From assembly GCA_015490195.1 (NCBI GenBank), contig WFYG01000039.1, positions 1-64,000 on the forward strand: a stretch of 64,000 nucleotides of DNA, given 5' to 3'. Under the pieces are notes generated by a model. The model saw nothing but the letters and a program-made list of their open reading frames with translations, had not been told where the DNA came from and did not search any database. Made by a program: the position numbers and the translations under genes. Below, piece after piece: positions 1 to 9,451 of the stretch. This DNA comes from Thermovibrio sp. Lineage in GTDB: Bacteria; Aquificota; Aquificia; Desulfurobacteriales; Desulfurobacteriaceae. Numbering within the stretch: the stretch's first letter is position 1; each line of letters begins with the position of its first letter.

Positions 1-1658
<1,658 letters not shown>

Positions 1659-1681
<23 letters not shown>

Positions 1682-2048
1682 GGGAGACCTTTTTTATCCC
1701 AGACTGCCTCAGTGTGTCTAACAGCGTAAACACGAACTTGTAGGGAGTTTCTTTATCGGCCTTTATAAAAATCTTTCCGTTTTTAGGAAGAACTTTTACA
1801 AGCTCTAACGGGTCTTTGTAGAGTTTTCCTTTATAGTAGATCCTCCCCCACTTATCAACGATTATCTTTACAGGCTCCTCCGATTGGGTTAGGGGAGCTC
1901 CCCCTTTTGGAACCTGAACCTTAATCTCTCCTCCTGATATAAACTCCGTTGTAACGGCGAGGAAGATAACGAGCATCAAAGAGAGGTCTAAAATCGGAGA
2001 TAGGTTAATGTCTGCAATCAGTCCCTTCTTGTTCTCCCTTATCCTCAA
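1659..2048 (-). CDS. ExbD/TolR-family biopolymer transport protein
   Basis: Proton-channel partner of ExbB/TolQ-type motors: one N-terminal membrane helix plus a periplasmic domain. The protein (129 aa from the chosen start) has the typical INLSPILDLSLMLVIFLAVTT helix with the proton-carrying Asp, then a periplasmic domain ending in a KADKETPYKFV-like segment. The open frame reaches 2108, but those residues lie inside the aminotransferase gene. The start TTG at 2048 overlaps its stop as TTGA and has GGAGA nine bases upstream, so it is preferred. No ExbB/TolQ or TonB gene is visible, so it is an orphan here. The partner may be further away in the genome. Confidence 0.85.
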
Positions 2049-3208
2049 CTTCTTTTCTCCATAAACTCTTTGTGGGCTTTCCTCCAGACTTCGGTGGCCT
2101 CTCTGCACTCATCCGGTGTTGGAACGAGAGCTATCCTGAAGAAACCCTCTCCCCCTTTTCCGAAGAACTCTCCCGGAGAGATGACAATTCCGTAGTTTAG
2201 TAAGTGGAGTGCATATTCCTCTCCGCTTATTCCTTCTGGGAGCTTTACCCAGAAGTAGAATGTTGCCTCAACCGGCAGGAACTCAAGTCCTATCTCGCGG
2301 AAAAACCTGTTAAAGATTTCTACCTTTTCCTTGAATATCTTTCTCCTCTTCTCAACGTGCTCCTCGTCGCTCCAGGCAATCTCTGCCGCCCTCTGAACAA
2401 ACTCCTGAGAGGCTACTCCAAACGAAGAGCGGTATTTCAGATACTCCTGAACAATCCTCTCATCTCCGGCAACAAACCCTGACCTGTAGCCTGTCATTCC
2501 GCTCCTTTTTGAGAGGGAGTGGAAAACAACAACCCCTTCTTTTCCAACTTCCAATGCAGAGTGTGGGGGCTCTTTGAAGTAGATTTCAGTGTAGCACTCG
2601 TCTGAGCAGAGAATAATGTTGTGCTCACGGCATATACCGTAAACCTCTTCTAAGTATGAAAGGGGCGCAACGGCCCCTGTTGGGTTGTGTGGGTAGTTTA
2701 TCCAGACGATTGCAGTTTCCTCTAAAACCGATTTTGGAACCCTGTCAAGCCTTAACAGAAATCTGTCTTCGTATTTGAGCTCCACAGGGTAGGTCTCTCC
2801 TCCGGCAAAGAGGGTTCCCCTCTCGTAAACCGGGTAGGCGGGGGTTCCGAATATTACCTTCCTTTTCTCTGAGTCTGTATCAATGAAAACTAAGGGAAAG
2901 TGAAAGATAGCCTCCTTTGAGCCTGCAGTTGGGATTACCTCTCTATCCGGATCTAACGAAACCCCAAACCTGTTCTCAAACCAACCCGCTATGGCCTGGC
3001 GGAGCTCCCTCCTTCCCTTAACCGTCGGGTACTGGCTCACTTCCGGAACTGCCTCTATGAGAGCTCTCCTTATCCTCTCGTCTGTTGGCTCCTTCGGGTC
3101 GCCGGTTCCGAAGTCGTAAATCTTAATACCTTTCCGGCGGAGCTCCTCCTTTGCCCTGTTTAATCTGTCCATAGGGTAGGCTTTTAGCTCTCTAACTCTC
3201 CTGTTCAT
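2045..3208 (-). CDS. Class I/II PLP aminotransferase, DapC-like
   Basis: Fold-type I pyridoxal-phosphate aminotransferase of 387 aa. Visible are the N-terminal YDFGTGDPKEPT substrate-lid region, GSKEAI, the NYPHNPTGA asparagine motif, SDECYTEIY, and the Schiff-base lysine in SLSKRSGMTGYRSGF, followed by a C-terminal FRIALVP arginine. The N-terminal pattern is most like N-succinyldiaminopimelate aminotransferase (lysine/peptidoglycan precursor route), but substrate cannot be read from sequence alone. An LL-diaminopimelate aminotransferase role is the main alternative. Start ATG has AAAGGAG upstream. It follows the outer-membrane protein by 9 bases and its stop overlaps the exbD start. Confidence 0.88.
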   Translation of the reverse strand: MNRRVRELKAYPMDRLNRAKEELRRKGIKIYDFGTGDPKEPTDERIRRALIEAVPEVSQYPTVKGRRELRQAIAGWFENRFGVSLDPDREVIPTAGSKEAIFHFPLVFIDTDSEKRKVIFGTPAYPVYERGTLFAGGETYPVELKYEDRFLLRLDRVPKSVLEETAIVWINYPHNPTGAVAPLSYLEEVYGICREHNIILCSDECYTEIYFKEPPHSALEVGKEGVVVFHSLSKRSGMTGYRSGFVAGDERIVQEYLKYRSSFGVASQEFVQRAAEIAWSDEEHVEKRRKIFKEKVEIFNRFFREIGLEFLPVEATFYFWVKLPEGISGEEYALHLLNYGIVISPGEFFGKGGEGFFRIALVPTPDECREATEVWRKAHKEFMEKRS

Positions 3209-3217
3209 GGTTCTCCT

Positions 3218-4015
3218 TTAGAACCTGAATCCAGCCTCTGCGAACATGCCTTTAACTTTAAGGTCTGATGAGACGTCGCTGATATCGTCAATTTTGAGCC
3301 TTTGGTACCTATATCCAACTCCCACAAACAGGTGCTTTATGGGGTAAACCTTGCCCTCAACTGTGTACTCGTAGAACTTACTTCCGCCGTAGCCGATGAA
3401 GTTTCCTGAAGCTTCAATCCCTACAAGGTTAACAGGCCTTACCTCAAAGTCAAGGTGTGCCATAGGAACGGGAATTGTCGCAGATTTGCTGTCCTCTCCC
3501 CTTTCTCCTGTGGTTGGGTTGTAGTATTTAACCCTTGCGTATCCGTCAATAACCTTTACGTTGAAACCCCAGTTTGCTCTGAACTTTCCAGCTGTTGCAG
3601 TTCCTATAAACGGAACGCCGTAGGTCAGCGTAATATCAACCTGATTAGCCCTCAGTTTTGAGTCAACGTAAGACTTTGTTGGAACTGTGATGTTACCGAA
3701 CGTAAATGAGGTGTTAACAACGCCGCTTCCTGTAAACTTCATTGCTGTATACTGAACTTTAACGTCTGGAAGAATGGGAATTCCCTTAATCTTGAACCAA
3801 CCCTCTCCTTTGGTTTCGGTGTCAAGGTTCAGGTCGTCGTCAACGTCAATGTGGGTTTTTGAGCTTACACCTGTTCCTTTGATGTTGTTGCTTGTGTATT
3901 CAATCCAGCCGTCCGGGTTTTCCCTCCAGGCTCCTCCACCTGCAGAGATTGTTATAGCGTTTGCTCCTGAACTTGAAATTAAAAGAAGTGTCGCTGCGAG
4001 CAGTGCTTTCCTCAT
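3218..4015 (-). CDS. Outer-membrane beta-barrel protein
   Basis: 265 aa with a clear Sec signal peptide (basic start, hydrophobic LLAATLLLISSSG, cleavage near GANA|ITI). The mature part opens with a GGGAWRENPDG-type segment and then alternates amphipathic strands, finishing in GFRF with the terminal Phe that BAM recognises. This pattern matches the TIGR04219-like outer-membrane protein family, whose function is not known. The start overlaps the bcp stop by four bases (ATGA), and the aminotransferase follows 9 bases downstream. The envelope location confirms a diderm host. No transport substrate can be inferred. Confidence 0.8.
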   Translation of the reverse strand: MRKALLAATLLLISSSGANAITISAGGGAWRENPDGWIEYTSNNIKGTGVSSKTHIDVDDDLNLDTETKGEGWFKIKGIPILPDVKVQYTAMKFTGSGVVNTSFTFGNITVPTKSYVDSKLRANQVDITLTYGVPFIGTATAGKFRANWGFNVKVIDGYARVKYYNPTTGERGEDSKSATIPVPMAHLDFEVRPVNLVGIEASGNFIGYGGSKFYEYTVEGKVYPIKHLFVGVGYRYQRLKIDDISDVSSDLKVKGMFAEAGFRF

Positions 4016-4488
4016 TTCTCCTCTCTCAGCTCTTTTATTTTGTTTAAAACGGCCTCAGCGTGGCCTTTTACCTTTACCCGTTTCCACACGTGGGCAACTT
4101 TCCCCTCAGGGTCTATCAGGTAGGTTGTTCTTACTACTCCGTAGTATTCCCTTCCGTACATTTTCTTCTTCTGCCAAACGCCGTAGGCGTTGAGAACTTC
4201 TTTGTTCTCGTCGCTTAAAAGTTTAACCTTTAAATTTTTCTTCTCCTTAAACTTTCTGTGGCTCTCAACAGAATCGGGGCTCACTCCTAAAACAACGGCT
4301 CCCAACTTTTCAAATTCAGGAAGGAGCTCCGTAAAATCCTCTGCCTCTTTCGTGCACCCGGGGGTGTTGTCTTTCGGGTAGAAGTAAAGGACAACCCATT
4401 TTCCTCTTAAATCTTTTAAGCAAACCTTTTCACCCTTTTCGTCTGGCAGGCAGAATTCCGGGGCTTCCTTACCTACTTCAACGTACAT
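4012..4488 (-). CDS. bcp: Thioredoxin-dependent peroxiredoxin, Bcp/PrxQ type
   Basis: 158-aa thiol peroxidase that reduces H2O2 and organic peroxides. The peroxidatic cysteine is Cys45 in the NTPGCTKEA motif. The usual resolving cysteine five residues on (Cys50 in E. coli Bcp) is absent, since this site reads KEAEDF. Two other cysteines, Cys13 and Cys23, lie before the active site, so resolution must be by one of these or by an external thiol. Further conserved parts are FYPKDNTPGC, GVSPDS and VVRTTYLIDPEG. It is the first gene of the minus-strand operon ending in eno. Its promoter faces away from that of rpsT. Confidence 0.93.
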   Translation of the reverse strand: MYVEVGKEAPEFCLPDEKGEKVCLKDLRGKWVVLYFYPKDNTPGCTKEAEDFTELLPEFEKLGAVVLGVSPDSVESHRKFKEKKNLKVKLLSDENKEVLNAYGVWQKKKMYGREYYGVVRTTYLIDPEGKVAHVWKRVKVKGHAEAVLNKIKELREEK

Positions 4489-4513
4489 TTTAACCCTCCT
4501 GAGAGTTTCACAA

Positions 4514-4542
4514 ATTATAGCCGCTCTCTCTTGCCTTCTAAA
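4514..4542 (-). promoter_or_regulatory. Sigma-70-like promoter for bcp operon
   Basis: On the reverse strand a perfect -10 TATAAT (4519-4514) is preceded, after 17 bases, by TTTAGA (4542-4537), four matches to TTGACA. It lies 26 bases upstream of the bcp ATG, which is preceded by the ribosome-binding site AGGAGGG. It overlaps the candidate rpsT promoter, so the two may compete. Confidence 0.5.
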
Positions 4543-4557
4543 GCCGATTGCTATAAA
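4531..4557 (+). promoter_or_regulatory. Candidate rpsT promoter
   Basis: TTGCCT (4531-4536) and TATAAA (4552-4557) are separated by 15 bases, which is shorter than ideal. They lie 40 bases before the rpsT start and its GGAGGA ribosome-binding site. This is the only promoter-like pair between the divergent bcp and rpsT genes on the forward strand. Confidence 0.35.
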
Positions 4558-4596
4558 CTTGACCAGCGCAAATTAACCACAGGCGGAGGAAGTGGA

Positions 4597-4884
4597 ATGC
4601 CGAATACAAAGTCTGCTAAGAAGAGGCTTCGTCAGAACATAAAGAGAAGGGCGAGGAACAGGTACTACGTTCGCAGAATGAAAACAGAGGCAAAAAAGGT
4701 TCTTCAGGCGGTTGAAGAGAAGAACTTAGAGCTTGCTAAAGAGCAACTAAAAGTTGCAATGAAGTGGATTGAGAGGGCTGCTGCAAGGGGAGCTATTCAC
4801 AAGAACGAAGCTGCAAGGCGCCAGTCTAAGGTAGCTAAGGCTGTTGCTCAGCTTGAGAAAGAGCTTGCCTCAGCACAGCAGTAA
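4597..4884 (+). CDS. rpsT: 30S ribosomal protein S20
   Basis: 95-aa basic helical protein that binds 16S rRNA in the small subunit. The N-terminus PNTKSAKKRLRQ and the later KNEAARRQSKVAKAVAQL block are diagnostic. The frame stays open back to 4531, but the ATG at 4597 follows GGAGGA with good spacing and matches the family N-terminus, so the upstream 22 codons are rejected. A tRNA gene follows 23 bases after the stop and may be cotranscribed. S20 is often autoregulated, but nothing in the leader shows this directly. Confidence 0.97.
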   Translation: MPNTKSAKKRLRQNIKRRARNRYYVRRMKTEAKKVLQAVEEKNLELAKEQLKVAMKWIERAAARGAIHKNEAARRQSKVAKAVAQLEKELASAQQ

Positions 4885-4907
4885 GACTATATTATTGACT
4901 GCTTCGT

Positions 4908-4982
4908 AGGGCCGTAGCTCAGTGGGAGAGCGCCACCTTGACGCGGTGGAGGTCAGGGGTTCGAAACCCCTCGGCCCTACCA
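4908..4982 (+). tRNA. tRNA-Val (GAC)
   Basis: Full cloverleaf: acceptor AGGGCCG/CGGCCCT, D stem GCTC/GAGC, anticodon stem CCACC/GGTGG with loop TTGACGC (anticodon GAC), T stem AGGGG/CCCCT with TTCGAAA loop. CCA is encoded. It decodes GUC and GUU valine codons. It lies between rpsT and thiE on the same strand, and it is the only tRNA gene seen in the window. Confidence 0.96.
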
Positions 4983-5014
4983 TTAACCTCCTGCCTTAGA
5001 ATTAAGAGGAAAAA

Positions 5015-5656
5015 ATGGAAAAACCCTCCTTAGACCTCTCCCTCTACGTAATCACAGATGAGCGTTTCCTTAACGTTTTCAACATTTTTGAAGCCGTTGA
5101 AAGGGCTGTTTTAGGCGGAGCTACAGTTGTTCAGTACAGAGCTAAGAAGAAAACTTCCCGTGAAATGTACGAGGAAGCCCTTTTAGTTCGGGAGGCAACA
5201 AAGCTTCACCAGGTTCCCTTTATAGTCAACGACCGCTTAGACCTTGCCCTTGCCGTTGGAGCAGATGGAGTCCACGTTGGACAAACAGACCTTCCTGTTG
5301 ATGCCATCCGCCAGATAGTTGGAGACAAGTTAATTGTCGGTTTATCTACACACAACCTTGAACAGGTGAGAGAGGCCAATAAGGAGAAACTTGCCGACTA
5401 CATCGGTTTTGGCCCTGTATTTCCAACAACTACAAAGGAAAACCCTGACCCTGTTACAGGAATTGAGAACCTCTGCAGGGCTGTTGAGGAGTCGGAGCTC
5501 CCCGTAGTAGCCATAGGTGGAATATTCCCAGATAACGTAAAGGAGGTTTGCTCCTGCAAGCCTTCTGGCATTGCCGTTGTCCGTGCCGTTTTTGAGAAAG
5601 GAGATCCGTACGAAAATGCTTGCAGATTGAAAACGATTGTTGAAGAGTGCTGTTAA
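5015..5656 (+). CDS. thiE: Thiamine-phosphate synthase
   Basis: Joins HMP-PP and thiazole phosphate (HET-P) to thiamine phosphate; a 213-aa TIM barrel. Motifs in order: LYVITDE at the N-terminus, VQYRAK (pyrophosphate/HMP contact), FIVNDRLDLALAVGADGVHVGQ, GFGPVFPTTTK, and AIGGI near the C-terminus, all typical of ThiE. No thi partner genes are adjacent and no TPP riboswitch is apparent in the 32-base gap after the tRNA. The MsbA-type exporter follows 33 bases downstream. Confident from the complete motif set. Confidence 0.95.
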   Translation: MEKPSLDLSLYVITDERFLNVFNIFEAVERAVLGGATVVQYRAKKKTSREMYEEALLVREATKLHQVPFIVNDRLDLALAVGADGVHVGQTDLPVDAIRQIVGDKLIVGLSTHNLEQVREANKEKLADYIGFGPVFPTTTKENPDPVTGIENLCRAVEESELPVVAIGGIFPDNVKEVCSCKPSGIAVVRAVFEKGDPYENACRLKTIVEECC

Positions 5657-5689
5657 GTTATTAGTACTTCTTCTTTACCTGGGGCAGTT

Positions 5690-7426
5690 GTGAGAAGTTT
5701 TCCTTTTTGGTTGTTTAGGTACCTGAGGCAGCTGAAACTTCTTGTTCTGATTGCTTTTGTAACTCTTATTCTTAACGCTGCTGTTACTTCTTACCTTGCT
5801 TATTTCGTAAAGGTTGTTGTTAACTCCGTTTTTGTAGAAAAAAACGCCCATATGGTTAAGCTTGTTCCTGTTATTCTGGTTCTTCTCGTTTTCTTTAAAG
5901 GAATTGTCTTCTTTATTAACTACTACTCAATGGCCTACATAGGGCAGAGAGTTATAGCCTTTTTGAGGGAGGAACTCTATACAAAGATAATTTCCCTTCC
6001 ACTTGAGAACTTTCTGAAGGAACCTCCGGGAACTTTTGTCTCAAGGGTTATCAACGATACTTCTCTACTTCAGGACTTTACGAGCCGCCAGGTTGCAACG
6101 TTTATAAGGAACCTTTTAACTGCTGCAGGTCTTATAGGTGTTGTTTTCTACCAGGACTTTAAGCTGGCAGTTATAGGTTTTTTAGGTCTTCCGCTGGTTG
6201 GTTATATCATCTCCAGAATAGGAAAGAGGATTAAGCGTTACACAGATAGAATGCAGGATAGGCTCGCTGTAATAACCGGCCACCTCTTTGACGCCGTGAA
6301 GAACATCAGGGAGATTAAGCTCTTTGGACTTGAAAGGCATTTTTCTGAGATCTTTTCAAGGGATAACATGCGCTACGTTAGGGAATTTATGAAAATTAAG
6401 CTGGTAGAGGGTATCTACCCGCCTGTCGTTGAGCTTACGGGAGCTCTCCTTGTCGGTTTTCTCATCTTTTACGGAGGTCAGAGGGTTTTAAACGGTGAGA
6501 CAACACCCGGAGCTTTCTTTTCCTTCATCATTGCTCTGATAATGGCCTACGAGCCTATAAGGAAGCTGGGACAGAACTACAACAGAATACAGCAGTCGGT
6601 TGCTGTTGCAGAGAGGATTAAGAAGGTGCTGGAGCTCCCCGACGAGTACGCTGTTAAAGACGGCTTCCTTGAGGTAAGGGAGCCCATAGAGGAGATAGAG
6701 TTTTCAAACGTCTCTTTTTCCTATCCTGGTTCAGACAAGAAAGTTCTTGACTCTATAAACTGTAAGTTCCTGAGGGGAAGGAAGTACGCAGTAGTGGGTA
6801 AGTCGGGGAGTGGTAAAACAACCTTTGTTAACCTGATTCCTAGGTTCTACGATCCAACGGAGGGGACGGTTTTTGTTAACGAGATTGATTACAAAAAGCT
6901 GAAACTCATTCCCTATCGGCTAAAGATAGGTTTTGTCTCTCAGGAGATCATTCTCTTCAGGGGAACAATAAGGGAGAACATCGCCATAGGTAAACCCGAT
7001 GCTACAATGGAGGAGATAGTTGATGCAGCAAAGGCTGCCTGTATCCACGATTTTATACTGTCTCTTCCACAAGGTTACGATACGGTAATAGGGGAAGGGG
7101 GCGTTCAGCTTTCTGGTGGTCAGAGACAGAGAATAGCCATTGCGAGGGTTATTTTGAAAAACCCGGACGTTCTAATCCTTGACGAGGCGACAAGTGCCCT
7201 TGACTCGGAAACGGAGAAGGCTATTCAGCAGGCGATAGATGAGAGGTTCAAAGATAGAATACAGATAACCGTTGCTCACAGGCTTTCAACCGTTCTAAAC
7301 AGCGATGAGATCCTCTTTATGAAGGATGGAAGGCTCGTTGGAAGGGGGAGTCATAGGGAGCTCTACGAGAAACTTCCCGACTACAGAAGGCTCGTTGACC
7401 TTCAGTTCTCACTGGGCGAAACTTAG
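5690..7426 (+). CDS. MsbA-type lipid A/lipid exporter, ABC half-transporter
   Basis: 578-aa fused membrane plus ATPase half-transporter that works as a homodimer in the inner membrane, probably flipping lipid A-core or another lipid. Residues 1-300 form the six-helix exporter domain. The ATPase has Walker A GKSGSGKT (370-377), signature LSGGQ (474-478), Walker B ILDEA (496-500) and the switch His in VAHRLS. GTG start with GGGG upstream. The following GT9, GT4 and UDP-sugar dehydrogenase genes point to an LPS role, so MsbA is favoured over a drug exporter. It overlaps the convergent GT9 gene by 18 bases. Confidence 0.88.
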   Translation: MRSFPFWLFRYLRQLKLLVLIAFVTLILNAAVTSYLAYFVKVVVNSVFVEKNAHMVKLVPVILVLLVFFKGIVFFINYYSMAYIGQRVIAFLREELYTKIISLPLENFLKEPPGTFVSRVINDTSLLQDFTSRQVATFIRNLLTAAGLIGVVFYQDFKLAVIGFLGLPLVGYIISRIGKRIKRYTDRMQDRLAVITGHLFDAVKNIREIKLFGLERHFSEIFSRDNMRYVREFMKIKLVEGIYPPVVELTGALLVGFLIFYGGQRVLNGETTPGAFFSFIIALIMAYEPIRKLGQNYNRIQQSVAVAERIKKVLELPDEYAVKDGFLEVREPIEEIEFSNVSFSYPGSDKKVLDSINCKFLRGRKYAVVGKSGSGKTTFVNLIPRFYDPTEGTVFVNEIDYKKLKLIPYRLKIGFVSQEIILFRGTIRENIAIGKPDATMEEIVDAAKAACIHDFILSLPQGYDTVIGEGGVQLSGGQRQRIAIARVILKNPDVLILDEATSALDSETEKAIQQAIDERFKDRIQITVAHRLSTVLNSDEILFMKDGRLVGRGSHRELYEKLPDYRRLVDLQFSLGET

Positions 7427-8317
7427 AACTGCTTTTAAGACCTTTTCAACTTCTGGAAATTCGCCGTTGCCGTGAACTTCTCTGACTGTTTCAATTGGAG
7501 GGAACCATCCTGAGTGTCTTTTGTCAATTACAACTGTTTTCGTTCCTGAAGCAACTGAAAGATGAGAGGCGAAGGAGTTCAGTCCTATAAAGAAGCTACT
7601 GTTTTTTATGACAGACGCTGATTCTCCTATTTTGAGTGGGGTTTCTGGAAAGATTACAGCCTCTTTTACTTTGGAGGCAACTTTCTCTACGGTTTCTCTT
7701 TCACCTTTTCCGTAGAGTAGAACTGCTGGAATTTTCAGTTCTCTGTAAATTTTCTCTATTAATTCTGAGAAATTCTCTTCTGGCCACATTTTCCTTCTCT
7801 TTCTGGCCGTGGGTACTACAGTAAAATACTTTTCAGGAAGACATAATCCCGTAACTTTTTGGTAGTTGAAGAATTCAGGAAGAAAACTCTTATAGTTCTG
7901 AACTTTGAGATTAATAGCTTCAAGGAGCTTTAATCTTTCCCATACGGTGTAACCTCTATTTTCCCACTCTATAACCCTGTTGTAAAAGAAGTTTCTTCCA
8001 GTTTTTCTAAAAGCTGCTCTGATGGGAGCTCCCGATAGAAAAGTCAACCGCTGAGATCTCCCCGTCCTCTGGATATCAATTACTGCATCGTATTTCTCTC
8101 TCCTTATCTGAATCAGGGTTTTTATCTCTTTTCTAACTCCTTCTTTCAGCTGGACGATTCTGTCTATGTAGGGGTTCCCTCCTATTATTTCGCTACCGAT
8201 AGAAGAGGTCAGAAAGTGAACTTCACACTCTTTAAGGTGTTCTTTGAGAGCTCTAGCCATGGGAGAGGAGAGGAGAACGTCTCCGAGCTGCCTTATCTGG
8301 ATGATGAGAACTTTCAT
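7409..8317 (-). CDS. Glycosyltransferase family 9 (heptosyltransferase-like)
   Basis: 302 aa. The N-terminus VLIIQIRQLGDVLLSSPMARAL is the hallmark of ADP-heptose:LPS heptosyltransferases, and the C-terminal GLNSFASHLSVASGTKTVVI matches the nucleotide-sugar binding region of the family. It probably adds heptose to the LPS inner core at the cytosolic face of the membrane. It is somewhat shorter than the usual 330-350 aa. It converges on the MsbA-like gene with an 18-base overlap and diverges from the GT4 gene 51 bases away. A strong AAGGAG ribosome-binding site precedes the ATG. Confidence 0.85.
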   Translation of the reverse strand: MKVLIIQIRQLGDVLLSSPMARALKEHLKECEVHFLTSSIGSEIIGGNPYIDRIVQLKEGVRKEIKTLIQIRREKYDAVIDIQRTGRSQRLTFLSGAPIRAAFRKTGRNFFYNRVIEWENRGYTVWERLKLLEAINLKVQNYKSFLPEFFNYQKVTGLCLPEKYFTVVPTARKRRKMWPEENFSELIEKIYRELKIPAVLLYGKGERETVEKVASKVKEAVIFPETPLKIGESASVIKNSSFFIGLNSFASHLSVASGTKTVVIDKRHSGWFPPIETVREVHGNGEFPEVEKVLKAVLSFAQ

Positions 8318-8368
8318 TTTTTCTCCTTAGAATTTAACTTTACCAGCTGAAATTTTACTGGAGAGATT

Positions 8369-9451
8369 ATGAAGGTTCTTCAGGTAACAACAGCAAGAGG
8401 CTGGAGCGGAGGAACTGAACAGTGTCTGCTCCTTGCAAAGTATATGAACTTTTTGGGTATTAAAGCAGATATTCTCTGTTTTAAGGAAACGGAGCTTGAA
8501 AGGCGGGCGAAAGAGCTTGGAATAGGAGTACGTTACTTTCCAAACACCAGAAAGTTTAGCTTGTCGGAAGCTAAAGAACTTTCTCAAATCCTCTCTGAGT
8601 ACGACGTTGTAAATACCCACATCTCAAAAGCTCACTGGTTTGTCTGGTCTTCGCTGTTCTTTACCTCTAAAAGACCTGCACTTGTCTATACCAGGAGAGT
8701 GCCTTATCCTATTTCAAAGGTTTCCCTTCTTACGAAGTACAACCTATTTACAGATAGAATCGTTGCCGTTTCGCCGGGGATTTATAGGGAGCTCCGCTCC
8801 GTTCCGTTCATAGGGAGAAAGGTTCGTTATATCCCCTCCGGTGTGGAGCTTGACAGATTTTCCCCTGCAGTGGAGAGTTCCCTCCGTGAGGAGTTGGGGC
8901 TTGACGGAGATGCTCTTCTCTTTACGAATGTTGGCAACTTTTCAGAAGTTAAAGGTCACCACGTACTGCTTCCTGCCTTTAAAGAGTTTCTCTCCGTTAC
9001 GGGATTGGAAAATGCCTACCTTATCCTCGTTGGCAGGGATACAGATTCAGAAGCTTTGAGGTTGAAGATAAGGGAGCTGGGACTTGAAGGAAGGATAATA
9101 CCCTTAGGGTTTAGAAGAGACATCCCCCAGATCTTAAAGGCTACGGACGTTTTTCTTTTCCCTTCCCTGAATGAGGGAATAGCCGGTTCTCTGCTTCAGG
9201 CTATGGCCATGGAGAAGGTTGTCGTTGCCTCTTACGTTGGAGGAATTAGAAGTTATCTGAAACATATGGAAAACGGAATAGCCGTTACTCCGGGAAGCGT
9301 TGAGTCCCTCGTGGAGGGAATGCTGCTTGCCGTTGATAACATCGGGAACGAGAGCTTAAAGAAGGAAGCCGGGAAAACAGCCAGGAAGTTTGATATAAAA
9401 CAGGTAGCTGAGGAGACTCTAAAACTCTACAGGGAGATTCTAGATGGCTAA
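8369..9451 (+). CDS. Glycosyltransferase family 4
   Basis: 360-aa GT-B fold retaining glycosyltransferase. The N-terminal domain opens with MKVLQVTTARGWSGGTEQ, the glycine-rich acceptor loop. The C-terminal domain has VGNFSEVKGH, LVGRD and the donor-binding EX7E region in LFPSLNEGIAGSLLQAMAMEKVV. The acceptor is probably an LPS or glycan intermediate, judged by the neighbouring GT9 and UDP-sugar dehydrogenase. Its end overlaps the dehydrogenase start by 8 bases, so the two are cotranscribed. The exact sugar is not readable. Confidence 0.87.
   Translation: MKVLQVTTARGWSGGTEQCLLLAKYMNFLGIKADILCFKETELERRAKELGIGVRYFPNTRKFSLSEAKELSQILSEYDVVNTHISKAHWFVWSSLFFTSKRPALVYTRRVPYPISKVSLLTKYNLFTDRIVAVSPGIYRELRSVPFIGRKVRYIPSGVELDRFSPAVESSLREELGLDGDALLFTNVGNFSEVKGHHVLLPAFKEFLSVTGLENAYLILVGRDTDSEALRLKIRELGLEGRIIPLGFRRDIPQILKATDVFLFPSLNEGIAGSLLQAMAMEKVVVASYVGGIRSYLKHMENGIAVTPGSVESLVEGMLLAVDNIGNESLKKEAGKTARKFDIKQVAEETLKLYREILDG

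Noticed and set aside
1741..1770. Second sigma-28 promoter (GGCCGATAAAG on the reverse strand)
   Set aside because: It lies inside exbD coding sequence and has no TAAA at 15 bases upstream.
4983..5014. TPP riboswitch before thiE
   Set aside because: The gap between the tRNA and thiE is only 32 bases, too short for a riboswitch, and no CUGAGA-type core is present.
8327..8620. 97-aa frame on the reverse strand opposite the GT4 gene start
   Set aside because: It is fully inside the GT4 gene and the divergent intergenic region, has no family features and no supporting ribosome-binding site. Shadow frame.
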